From: an uncultured Lachnospiraceae bacterium
Lineage (GTDB): Bacteria > Bacillota > Clostridia > Lachnospirales > Lachnospiraceae
Assembly (NCBI GenBank): GCA_949893755.1
Contig: CATLCV010000003.1
Coordinates: forward strand, 1-64,000
Direction: 5' to 3'
Length of the DNA stretch: 64,000 nucleotides
Part shown: piece by piece, positions 38,001 through 46,717 of the stretch
Position numbering within the stretch: the stretch's first letter is position 1
Layout of the letters: each line of letters begins with the position of its first letter
The notes under the pieces: generated by a model
What the model was told of the DNA's origin: nothing
What the model saw: only the letters and a program-made list of their open reading frames with translations
Database searches by the model: none
Position numbers and translations under genes: made by a program

Positions 38001-39848
38001 ATGGAAAGGATCATTGGGATCGATCTCGGTACTACCAACAGCCTGGTTTCCGTCTGGCAGGATGGACGGAGCCGGCTGATCCCGAATTCATTGGGGGAAT
38101 ATCTGACACCGAGTATCGTAAGTATTGATGAGGAAGGGCATGTATACGTCGGGAAGATCGCGAAGGAACGGCTGACCTCCCATCCGGAGCACACGGCCGC
38201 GTTGTTTAAACGGTTTATGGGGACGGAAAAGACCTATGCTCTCGGCGGCAGGGAGTATCGTCCGGAAGAGCTCTCGGCATTGGTGCTTCGCAGGCTGAAG
38301 GAGGACGCGGAGCGGTATCTGGGTACGGAGATCAAAGAAGCGGTCATCAGCGTGCCGGCATATTTTAATGATATGGCGAGAAAGGCCACCAAGGATGCGG
38401 GGGCCCTGGCGGGGCTTCATGTAGAAAGGATCGTAAATGAACCCTCCGCCGCCGCGCTGGCATGCCGGAGCACCGGAGGAAAGGGGCAGGCTGAGGAGGA
38501 TGAGACTCTGCTGGTCTTCGATTTCGGCGGCGGAACCCTGGATGTATCGCTGGTGGACTGCTTTGACAATGTGGTCGAGATCGTGTCGGTGAGCGGCGAT
38601 AACCGCCTTGGGGGAAGTGATTTTGACCGTGCCGTCGCAGAGCAGTTCTGCAAGGAACATGGCCTCTGCTTTGATGCGCTGTCCCCCCAGAGACAGAATG
38701 TGATCTTAAGGTGCGCGGCCCAGGCAAAGTGCATGCTGTCCGAGACCGAGCAGACGGTCATGACCGTTACGGACGGGGAGTTCCAGGGGCAGATGGAACT
38801 GACGAACCAGAAGCTGATCCAGATCTCCATGCCTCTGTTCCACAGAATGCTTGTCCCCGTAAGAGCCGTGCTGAATGACGGACAGAAGGAACGGCTGGAG
38901 ATCTCCAAGGTCGTACTGGCCGGCGGCTCCTGCAAGATGCCGACGGTCCAGCAATACCTGCGGCATTTCTTACCCTACGGGCAGATGACGGTGATGGACC
39001 CGGATCATATGATCGCCGCGGGAGTGGGCGTGTATGCCGGGATCAAAGAACGGAAGGAGGAGGTAAAGGACCTGCTCCTGACCGATATCTGTCCCTTTAC
39101 CCTGGGCACCGGAGTCTATAATGAGGCTGATGCCCGGCGCTCCATCATGGCGCCTATCATCGACCGCAACAGTGTGCTGCCCTGCAGAAAGGAACAGCGT
39201 TTTCAGACTGCAAAGGATTTTCAGAAGTCTGTGAAGATCGACGTGTATCAGGGAGAAGCCTATTATACAGACGAAAATATTTATCTGGGGGAGCTTTCTG
39301 TGGATGTTCCCATGGCCCTGAAAGGACAGGAATCCATAGCGGTATGCTATACCTATGATATCAATGGAATCCTGGTCGTAGATGTGAAGGTGGATTCCAC
39401 CGGAAAGCAGGCGAGGCAGGTGATCACCACCGGAAAATATACTCTTGACCCGGCAGAGCTGGAACAGTATCTGAGGGATCTGGAGCAGCTCCATTCTCTT
39501 CCTGCAAATGAGGAGGAGAACCAGATGCTGATTGCCTGGGGAGAACGGCTTTTTGCCCAGACTACCGGGGAGCTGCGGGAAGAGGTCGGAAGGCGGATCC
39601 AGTATTTTCAATATCTGGTGAACCAGGAGCAGGATCCGTATAAGATCCGGAAGCAGCGAAAGTATATCGCGGATTTTTTTGAACGCGCGGACCGGTATCT
39701 GGATACATTTGCGGATGCATGGCAGTGCCTGGAGAATGACAGTTCCTGGTATGAGCCGGATTCAGGAGCAGATCCGTGTGGGGACGGAGCAGAGTCTATG
39801 GCTGAGGAGGAAGATCTGAAATGGTACGACGGGCATTTGACATCTTAG
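38001..39848 (+). CDS. Hsp70-family chaperone (HscC-like)
   Basis: MERIIGIDLGTTNSLVSVW, VISVPAYFNDMARKATKDAGALAGL, VFDFGGGTLDVSLVD, VVLAGGSCKMPTVQ; 615 aa with short divergent C-terminus. Confidence 0.92.
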   Translation: MERIIGIDLGTTNSLVSVWQDGRSRLIPNSLGEYLTPSIVSIDEEGHVYVGKIAKERLTSHPEHTAALFKRFMGTEKTYALGGREYRPEELSALVLRRLKEDAERYLGTEIKEAVISVPAYFNDMARKATKDAGALAGLHVERIVNEPSAAALACRSTGGKGQAEEDETLLVFDFGGGTLDVSLVDCFDNVVEIVSVSGDNRLGGSDFDRAVAEQFCKEHGLCFDALSPQRQNVILRCAAQAKCMLSETEQTVMTVTDGEFQGQMELTNQKLIQISMPLFHRMLVPVRAVLNDGQKERLEISKVVLAGGSCKMPTVQQYLRHFLPYGQMTVMDPDHMIAAGVGVYAGIKERKEEVKDLLLTDICPFTLGTGVYNEADARRSIMAPIIDRNSVLPCRKEQRFQTAKDFQKSVKIDVYQGEAYYTDENIYLGELSVDVPMALKGQESIAVCYTYDINGILVVDVKVDSTGKQARQVITTGKYTLDPAELEQYLRDLEQLHSLPANEEENQMLIAWGERLFAQTTGELREEVGRRIQYFQYLVNQEQDPYKIRKQRKYIADFFERADRYLDTFADAWQCLENDSSWYEPDSGADPCGDGAESMAEEEDLKWYDGHLTS

Positions 39849-41917
39849 GAATCGAAGCGACAAAGGACACGAGGGCAATCAAGAAAGCCTATGCCCTGAT
39901 GGCGAAGCAGTACCACCCGGAGGAGCATCCGGCGGAATGGGAGAAACTCTACGGGGCATACCAGGCGGCCCTGGAGTATGCGCAGACGGCAGGAGAACTT
40001 CCGGAAAATGAATACGGCAGCGGCAGATCTGGTAAAGGAGGAGCCGCTATGGGAGCGGCAGGAGATGGCCTTGCGGGCGGATCAGCTGGTGATGGTTTCC
40101 CCGGCGAAGGCGGAGACGCATCCGGGGCGGCGGAAACAGAGACGGCGGCAGGCGAACCAGTCTCTGTATCCTCCAACGCTGCATACGGTACATTTTTTCA
40201 GGAAGCGCAGGAGCAATGGCTGCGAAAGAAGCATCTGCGTGAACAGTTCATGCGCCAAAAGCTCCGGGAGCTTGTCAGCCTGCGGTGGCCAAAGGCGGTA
40301 AAGGCGTGGCAGCAGTTTTTTAACACAGATCTCACGATGAACGAGGATGAGGAAATTCTGCTGATCCTGCTGGAAACGATCCGGGAGAACGCGCTTTCCG
40401 AAAAAGTATTCTATCTGATCATGACGAACATGAACTCCCGGTTAAGATTCTATGCCGAGATGGGGGACAGCGACCGGGCGCTGGCGGCTATGGAGATCAT
40501 AAAATATTGTTCCGGGCAGATTCCCCTGTTGCACAGAAAAGCCGAGAGGCGGAGAAAATGGATCGGCATTCCGGCGGCACTGGCGGCGGTATTTTTTCTC
40601 CTGGCGATGACGGGCCTGCATCAGGAATCTGTAACAGAAGGCGACGTCTCTGTGCTTGCGGCAGAATATCTGAATGAAAAATACGGTGTTTCGGATTATG
40701 CGGCGGCAGAGCTTGAAACGGAAAAGATACAGCTTATCGGCAGCAATGAGGACCGGATTGATTCCTTTGAGATCCGTGAACCGGAATCCGGAAATATCAT
40801 TGCCTATGCCATGCGGGATATCGAAGAGACAGAAGGCACATTTTCCTGCTTTGACAATCTCCAGGAATCGGAGATCAAGGACGCGTTTGAAAAAAGGCTG
40901 AATGCCCTGACCGGCCATGAGGAGGGACGGCTGTTCTGGGATTCCGCATTTTCCGACAGCCTGTCAGGCGGATTGGAGGACGGTTTTTTCCATACAAAAT
41001 ATGAAGGCGATTTTGACACATTTATTCGGCAGGAGACCAGGGAGCGCACCAACGCGCCGGGAGTCATGACCTCGTTTCTTATATCCGACTACTGCTCTCT
41101 GAACGGGCTCTGTGACTATTATCTTCCCGATCCGGAAGTGGAGACCATGCGCGAACGGTTTGCGCTTACGGATTATACGGAAGATCCGGATTTACAGGCG
41201 GCGCTCCGGCAGGGTGCCGCTGATTATCAGCTCCAGATTCGCGGAGTCATACTGCCGAAAAAATTTTTTCAGGAAAAAACAGAGCGGTCGGAGGGAAAAC
41301 GGAGCGGGATCTATGTGTTGAGGGATGTACATGGGACTCTTGGAATGGAACCGCTGATGTCCTTTTTGATGCTCACGGGGTGGTATGTGAATCTTCCCCC
41401 GGAGGATGAAAAAATCCTGAATATTTCCAGCGGCATGTATATGCAGCCGGTCATTTCCATGGGAGAAGGGATCTACGGAGCGGAAAGCACCCTCAGAGGG
41501 CAGGCATTTGAGACGGACCCGGCGTGGGTCACCGGGAGCATGGTAAAGACAGAAAATCCCGATTCTCTCGGCCTCACCGAAGAGGAAAAGGAAAAGGCGG
41601 TCAGCTTCCGGCTCGGGGACGGATATGTCCTGAAAAATGATTACTGTCTGGCCATCGATAAGGACCTCTACGGGATCGCGGACGCGGATTACCGTGTGAT
41701 GGTCACGAAGCAGAACGGTTTCTCGATGGATCTGGCCGGCCAGCATCTGGAGGCCGAGGACGGAACCGCGCTGGAAAGATACGTGAGCAGCTATGCAGAG
41801 CCCGACGCTGTGCTGAGGATGGGATATGCTCTGGACGGGGAGGGCTATCTTTTTATAGAATATAGAGCAGCGGATATGGCGGAAGAGGCGGATATCATAA
41901 CGGTGATCAATCCATAA
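39821..41917 (+). CDS. Membrane-anchored J-domain-like protein
   Basis: N-terminus MVRRAFDILGIEATKDTRAIKKAYALMAKQYHPEEHPAEWEKLYGAYQAAL, central TM IGIPAALAAVFFLLAMTGL; overlaps the Hsp70 ORF. Confidence 0.85.
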   Translation: MVRRAFDILGIEATKDTRAIKKAYALMAKQYHPEEHPAEWEKLYGAYQAALEYAQTAGELPENEYGSGRSGKGGAAMGAAGDGLAGGSAGDGFPGEGGDASGAAETETAAGEPVSVSSNAAYGTFFQEAQEQWLRKKHLREQFMRQKLRELVSLRWPKAVKAWQQFFNTDLTMNEDEEILLILLETIRENALSEKVFYLIMTNMNSRLRFYAEMGDSDRALAAMEIIKYCSGQIPLLHRKAERRRKWIGIPAALAAVFFLLAMTGLHQESVTEGDVSVLAAEYLNEKYGVSDYAAAELETEKIQLIGSNEDRIDSFEIREPESGNIIAYAMRDIEETEGTFSCFDNLQESEIKDAFEKRLNALTGHEEGRLFWDSAFSDSLSGGLEDGFFHTKYEGDFDTFIRQETRERTNAPGVMTSFLISDYCSLNGLCDYYLPDPEVETMRERFALTDYTEDPDLQAALRQGAADYQLQIRGVILPKKFFQEKTERSEGKRSGIYVLRDVHGTLGMEPLMSFLMLTGWYVNLPPEDEKILNISSGMYMQPVISMGEGIYGAESTLRGQAFETDPAWVTGSMVKTENPDSLGLTEEEKEKAVSFRLGDGYVLKNDYCLAIDKDLYGIADADYRVMVTKQNGFSMDLAGQHLEAEDGTALERYVSSYAEPDAVLRMGYALDGEGYLFIEYRAADMAEEADIITVINP

Positions 41918-41938
41918 CAGGCTATGAAATCCCTCACA

Positions 41939-41955
41939 CATTACGTTATGTAATG
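41939..41955. promoter_or_regulatory. Candidate MerR operator (autoregulatory)
   Basis: CATTAC-gttat-GTAATG palindrome just upstream of merR. Confidence 0.65.
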
Positions 41956-41983
41956 TGGTATGATAAAGCCGGAGGTGAAAATC

Positions 41984-42745
41984 ATGAGCGAAAAGCAAAT
42001 CAGCACAGGTGAAGCAGCAAAGATTTCCGGGCTTACGATACGGACGTTACAGCATTATGATAATATCGGAGTGCTTCCGGCATCAGGGCGTACAGAGGGT
42101 GGACGGCGCTTTTACACGGAAAGCGATATGATTCAGTTAGAACATATTATCTTTTATCGTGGTTTGGGCTTTTCATTGAATCAAATTAAAGAAATACTCA
42201 TTGAAACGAAAACAGATAAGAATGCCGACGAATTATTATCTGCACAAAAGGTTATGTTGTACAATCAAATATACAATATTCAAAACAGCATTGCCGCCAT
42301 TGAAGCAAGCCAGGAGATTATCAGTGCAGGAAAAATGCCGCCCTGGACGCTGCTGGCAGCTTTTATGCAGTCACTCGGCACAGTTGACCTTTCTATTTGG
42401 GAAAATTACGAATTTTCAGACGAACAGACAGAAGTCTTTCAAGAACATTTTCAAACACTGAATGATGTAATGGACTTTTACAATACATGGAAACGCCTTT
42501 CCATAAAATCGGCAGCATTCAATGAAGCCGGAATAAAACCCGACGAAGCAATCGCCCAGACATTAGCAATGGAGTGGACGGAAATGACGCAAAAAGCCAC
42601 AGGGGGAAATCCCGAACATGAGCAGGCATTTTTAGCAGTTGATCATCAAAGAGATGTGTGGAATCCTGCTGAACGGGAACTGATTGAAAAAGCAGAGCCA
42701 TTTTTGGAGGAAGCCTTAAACATTTACAATCAAAAACAGGAATAA
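41984..42745 (+). CDS. MerR-family regulator with C-terminal effector domain (possibly TipAS-like)
   Basis: STGEAAKISGLTIRTLQHYDNIGVLPASGRTEGGRRFYTESDMIQLEHIIFYRGLGFSLNQIKEIL. Confidence 0.9.
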   Translation: MSEKQISTGEAAKISGLTIRTLQHYDNIGVLPASGRTEGGRRFYTESDMIQLEHIIFYRGLGFSLNQIKEILIETKTDKNADELLSAQKVMLYNQIYNIQNSIAAIEASQEIISAGKMPPWTLLAAFMQSLGTVDLSIWENYEFSDEQTEVFQEHFQTLNDVMDFYNTWKRLSIKSAAFNEAGIKPDEAIAQTLAMEWTEMTQKATGGNPEHEQAFLAVDHQRDVWNPAERELIEKAEPFLEEALNIYNQKQE

Positions 42746-42753
42746 GGAGTAAA

Positions 42754-42797
42754 GCAGGGTATCATTCCGGAGTATCAGTCCTGGAATGATACCCTGC
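42754..42797 (+). terminator. Strong hairpin after merR
   Basis: GCAGGGTATCATTCC-N14-GGAATGATACCCTGC, followed by a GCGGTTGCTCCttGGAGCATctAACCGC palindrome at 42801-42828. Confidence 0.7.
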
Positions 42798-42855
42798 TTT
42801 GCGGTTGCTCCTTGGAGCATCTAACCGCACAGCTGGAATTTTTTTGAAAAAACAC

Positions 42856-42886
42856 TTGCTAATAACGTAACGTAATGTATTAAGAT
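42856..42886 (+). promoter_or_regulatory. MerR-type promoter with 19-bp spacer for the ABC operon
   Basis: TTGCTA (42856-42861)-N19-TAAGAT (42881-42886); spacer contains ACGTAACGTAATG resembling the merR upstream palindrome. Confidence 0.75.
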
Positions 42887-42910
42887 ATGGAAAGAAAGGT
42901 TGGTGACAAA

Positions 42911-43825
42911 ATGAAAAATATCATAGAGATTAAAAATTTGTGCAGACAGTTTGATAAGTTTGTCGCTGTAAATAATATCAGCTTTACGGTAAAACAAGGG
43001 GAATTGTTTGCGTTTCTCGGAACGAACGGCGCAGGAAAGTCCACAACAATCAGTATGATCTGCACGCTGCTTGCGAAAACTTCCGGCAGCATAATTGTAG
43101 ACGGGTTTGACACAGAGAAAGAAGCCGCAAAGGTGAGAAGCCGTCTGGGTGTCGTTTTTCAGACCAATGTTTTAGACGATTTATTGACAGTTGGGGATAA
43201 CCTGAATATACGGGCACGTTTTCAGGGACTGTCTGGCAATGAACTGCATTGCAGGATAAAAGAGCTGCGAGATGTGTTTGGGCTTTCCGATATTTGGAAA
43301 CGCCCTTTTGGGAAATTATCCGGAGGACAGAAGCGAAAATGCGAAATCGCCCGTGCAATCTTAAACAAACCGGAAATCCTTATATTGGACGAACCGACGA
43401 CGGGGTTGGACCCGCAGACACGCACAGCCATTTGGAAGCTGATACGGGATATGCAGATCCAACAGGGAATGACCGTCTTTCTCACAACACATTACATGGA
43501 AGAAGCGGCAGCGGCAGACAATGTATTGATATTGGAAAAGGGCAGAATTTGTGCCGAGGGAACACCAGACACATTGAAGAGTAAATACGGAAAAGATACG
43601 CTAAAGCTGCGCTTCCATAATTCAGAGAAAGGCATGAAGCAACTGCGGGCATTGGGGTACAGCCCAACGCAAAAAACGGATTATGTTTCAATTTCGATTG
43701 AGGACAGCCATGAAGCGTTAAAAATAGTAAACAGTTTGGATGACTTCTTTGATTTTGAATTGATAAAAGGAAATATGGACGACGTTTTTTTAACTGTAAC
43801 AGGTCATACGGAGGTGCCGAAATGA
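42911..43825 (+). CDS. ABC transporter ATP-binding protein (multidrug/DrrA type)
   Basis: FLGTNGAGKSTTISMICTLL, LSGGQKRKCEIARAILNKPEILILDEPTTGLDPQTR. Confidence 0.95.
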   Translation: MKNIIEIKNLCRQFDKFVAVNNISFTVKQGELFAFLGTNGAGKSTTISMICTLLAKTSGSIIVDGFDTEKEAAKVRSRLGVVFQTNVLDDLLTVGDNLNIRARFQGLSGNELHCRIKELRDVFGLSDIWKRPFGKLSGGQKRKCEIARAILNKPEILILDEPTTGLDPQTRTAIWKLIRDMQIQQGMTVFLTTHYMEEAAAADNVLILEKGRICAEGTPDTLKSKYGKDTLKLRFHNSEKGMKQLRALGYSPTQKTDYVSISIEDSHEALKIVNSLDDFFDFELIKGNMDDVFLTVTGHTEVPK

Positions 43826-44748
43826 GAGAAATAAAAGTATTAACTGGCAGGACAATGAAGCTTTATCTGAAAAACCCATTATCCATTTTATTTTCTTTTG
43901 TTTACATGCTGTTATTTATCGTTCTTATCAGCCTGTTTCTCGGTGACTATATGGCAAAAGGAATGATGGACGTATACGCCGAAGTGGAGGGAATGGATTT
44001 TACTCATATACGCTGGCTGGTTGACACAACATCAATGGCGGGCGTATTGATGATTAACTGTATCTTAGTTCCCCTCAATGTACTTACAATCATGGTTCAG
44101 GACAGCAGCGATCATCGGTTAGACAGTTTCCTTGTCAGTGCGGCAGCCCGCAATAAGTTAGTTGTTGGTTATTGGTTAGCCCCGTTTCTTGTGGGTATTG
44201 TGATGAATGTACTCTGTCTGTTCCTGTCAGAGGGATTTATCGTAATAAATGGCGGCGAATGGTTAAGTATACAGAGCAATATAGAAATGGCAGGCTTAAT
44301 GATTGCGAACACATTTTCAGCAGCAAGTATACTTTTTGCAGCAGCTATGTTGACAAAAAGTGTAAGCCTGTACAGCACATTTACAGGGATTATGTCTGCG
44401 CTGGTTGGATTCCTTACAGGAGCATTTTTGCCAATAGGCATGTTCCCCGCAAATATCCAAAAAATATTTGCACTTATCCCGGCTCATCATGGCGCAACGC
44501 TCATGCGCAAGGTAATGACAAGAGAACCTCTTATGGCAACTTTTGGCAATGTGACAGACCAGATAGTAAAAGGTACTTTTATGACAGCGGAAGAAATTAT
44601 AGATATCTATGCGTCCGAAAATGGAATCACTTATATGTTCGGAGATATGCAGTTTCCTTTTTCTGCAATGCTTATCATAGTGGTTGGTTCGGGGCTGCTG
44701 TTTATGGCATTTAGCATGATCTGGATGGAGCATTACAAAAAGCATTAG
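43822..44748 (+). CDS. ABC-2 type transporter permease
   Basis: Six predicted hydrophobic segments; start overlaps ATPase stop. Confidence 0.9.
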   Translation: MREIKVLTGRTMKLYLKNPLSILFSFVYMLLFIVLISLFLGDYMAKGMMDVYAEVEGMDFTHIRWLVDTTSMAGVLMINCILVPLNVLTIMVQDSSDHRLDSFLVSAAARNKLVVGYWLAPFLVGIVMNVLCLFLSEGFIVINGGEWLSIQSNIEMAGLMIANTFSAASILFAAAMLTKSVSLYSTFTGIMSALVGFLTGAFLPIGMFPANIQKIFALIPAHHGATLMRKVMTREPLMATFGNVTDQIVKGTFMTAEEIIDIYASENGITYMFGDMQFPFSAMLIIVVGSGLLFMAFSMIWMEHYKKH

Positions 44749-44793
44749 CAGACGTATAAGTGCGTCGGTACGGTTTTTGCGAATGGATACGTG
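44745..44793. repeat. 49-bp dispersed repeat, copy 2 (includes permease stop codon)
   Basis: ttagcagacgtataagtgcgtcggtacggtttttgcgaatggatacgtg vs copy at 32931. Confidence 0.75.
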
Positions 44794-44821
44794 GGTTGGA
44801 TGCTCCTTGGAGCATCCAACC
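44794..44821. repeat. 28-bp perfect palindrome
   Basis: GGTTGGATGCTCCTTGGAGCATCCAACC. Confidence 0.85.
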
Positions 44822-44858
44822 GAACAGCAGGAAATTTTTCCGGCTGTATGTCATACTG

Positions 44859-45617
44859 TCAGACTGCAGTCCACCCTCCGTCAATATAGATCGTCTGTCC
44901 GGTGGTGTAGGCGCAGTTCTCCGACGCGAACAGCAGCAGCTGTCCGCACAGCTCTTCGATCTTTCCGGGCCTGCCGAGCGGGCATCTTTTTTTCAGCTCT
45001 TCCAGCGCCGCCTCGTCGAACTGCATCATTTCCGACGGAAATTCTCCCGGGCCGATGGCATTTACGGTAATGTTGTACTTTGCCCATTCCTGCGCCAGTG
45101 ACCTTGTGAAGTTCGGCACTGCTCCCTTTGTGGCGTTATAGGCAAGGATGGGGTGGTTCATCGCCGCGATGTGTCCGTACATGGACGCGGTGTTGATGAT
45201 GCGGCCGTACTGGTTTTGGATCATATTTTTCGCGCATTCCCTTGCCATGAGGAAATACCCTGTCAGGCTGACGTCCACCACCTTCTGCCACTGGTCCAGG
45301 GAAAGGTCCACCGTCGGGCAGTACGCCATCATTCCGGCATTGTTCACCAGAATATCTACTTTTCCAAATGTATCAATGACAGACTGCACCCCTGCCACGA
45401 CCTGGGCCTCGTCTCCCACGTCGCACGGAACCGGCAGGCATTCCCCGCCCATGGCTTCTATTTCCCCTTTGAGCGTTTCCAGCTTCTCTTTTCGCCTTGC
45501 AAATGCAGCCACCTTCGCGCCGTTTTCCGCAAAGGCTTTGCAATACTCGTAGCCAAGTCCAGAGGATGCCCCCGTTACGACCGCAACTCTTCCTGTCAGA
45601 TCCATGTAATTTTTCAT
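44859..45617 (-). CDS. SDR family oxidoreductase
   Basis: GRVAVVTGASSGLGYEYCKAFAENG, NNAGMMAY, YNATKGAV, C-terminal TGQTIYIDGGWTAV. Confidence 0.93.
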   Translation of the reverse strand: MKNYMDLTGRVAVVTGASSGLGYEYCKAFAENGAKVAAFARRKEKLETLKGEIEAMGGECLPVPCDVGDEAQVVAGVQSVIDTFGKVDILVNNAGMMAYCPTVDLSLDQWQKVVDVSLTGYFLMARECAKNMIQNQYGRIINTASMYGHIAAMNHPILAYNATKGAVPNFTRSLAQEWAKYNITVNAIGPGEFPSEMMQFDEAALEELKKRCPLGRPGKIEELCGQLLLFASENCAYTTGQTIYIDGGWTAV

Positions 45618-45650
45618 GATGATTTCTCCTTGCTTTCTTGTTATTTTTAG

Positions 45651-45688
45651 TTATACTCACGGCCGATGAAATCTGGCGCGCAGTATAC
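45651..45688. repeat. Palindromic repeat family A, copy 3
   Basis: ttatactcacggccgatgaaatctggcgcgcagtatac. Confidence 0.65.
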
Positions 45689-45973
45689 AGGGTACGCCTG
45701 GTCAAGGTGTGACCTTTCACTATTTTTACAGTTTACCGGCCAGCCAGCAAAGTGTAATCTTGTTTTCAGCTTCCGATTATGTTAAGGTATAGCTAGCTGT
45801 TCCGAATGATTATGTTCATCATATAACAACTGGATTTTCCAGACAATCAACAATCCTGTTCTATTGTCGATTAATCGACACTTTTGCCTGAATTGTCGAT
45901 AAATCTGCCACGAAGTATGACATGATGCGCACAGCCGCATGAGGAATTATGCCGCCTGCGAAACGGCGGCGGA

Positions 45974-46579
45974 ATGGAGATCGAGATGAAAAACCCGGAC
46001 CGCCGGACGAGAAAAACGAAGCATACGATCAAACAGATTTTTCTCGGCCTGCTGAAACAAAAAGCAATTGAAAAGATTTCTGTGACGGAGCTGTGCAGCC
46101 TGGCGGATATCAACCGGTCTACGTTTTATCTGCATTATTGTGATATCTACGCTCTGCTCGAAGAGATCGAACTGGACTGCCTGACAGAATTTGACCGGCT
46201 GGCGGAAGAGATCTCCCGGCAGTCGATCGCGCCCAGGCAGGTGACACGGATGATCCTGGAATATATTTATGGCCAGAAGGAGCTGCTGTCCCTTCTCCTG
46301 TTAAAAAATAACCGGCATGATTTCTGGCAGAAGATCAACCGGAAGGTCCTGCAGCTTTTCAAGATCAAGACTCTGCAGAATTATCAGCTTCCGGAGCACA
46401 TGAGTGAAAATGAATTTGACGATATGCTTCTTTTTTATGCCTCGGGATTTTATGCGGTTTTTGAGAAATGGTTATCGGAGCAATGTACGGAGGATATTGA
46501 AAAAGTTGCGGAAAAAACGACTCTGTTTTCTCAGATCTGCTTTGACCATCTGCTGATCAGGGGGAGAGCCGGGACGTGA
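45974..46579 (+). CDS. TetR/AcrR-family regulator
   Basis: RRTRKTKHTIKQIFLGLLKQKAIEKISVTELCSLADINRSTFYLHYCDIYALLEEIE. Confidence 0.9.
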   Translation: MEIEMKNPDRRTRKTKHTIKQIFLGLLKQKAIEKISVTELCSLADINRSTFYLHYCDIYALLEEIELDCLTEFDRLAEEISRQSIAPRQVTRMILEYIYGQKELLSLLLLKNNRHDFWQKINRKVLQLFKIKTLQNYQLPEHMSENEFDDMLLFYASGFYAVFEKWLSEQCTEDIEKVAEKTTLFSQICFDHLLIRGRAGT

Positions 46580-46595
46580 CCAAACAGCTTTTGAT

Positions 46596-46642
46596 AAAAA
46601 ACTCCCTGCGCAGAGATTTTCTGTTCCGCGCGGGGAGTTTTT
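46596..46642 (+). terminator. Intrinsic terminator after TetR gene
   Basis: AAAAACTCCCtGCGC...GCGCGGGGAGTTTTT. Confidence 0.8.
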
Positions 46643-46717
46643 GTTAACACGCCTGGTCAAGATGTGACCTGTATTGATTTTTCCCGCCTGCATGGCCGCA
46701 ATGTAATGCTGCGGCTT

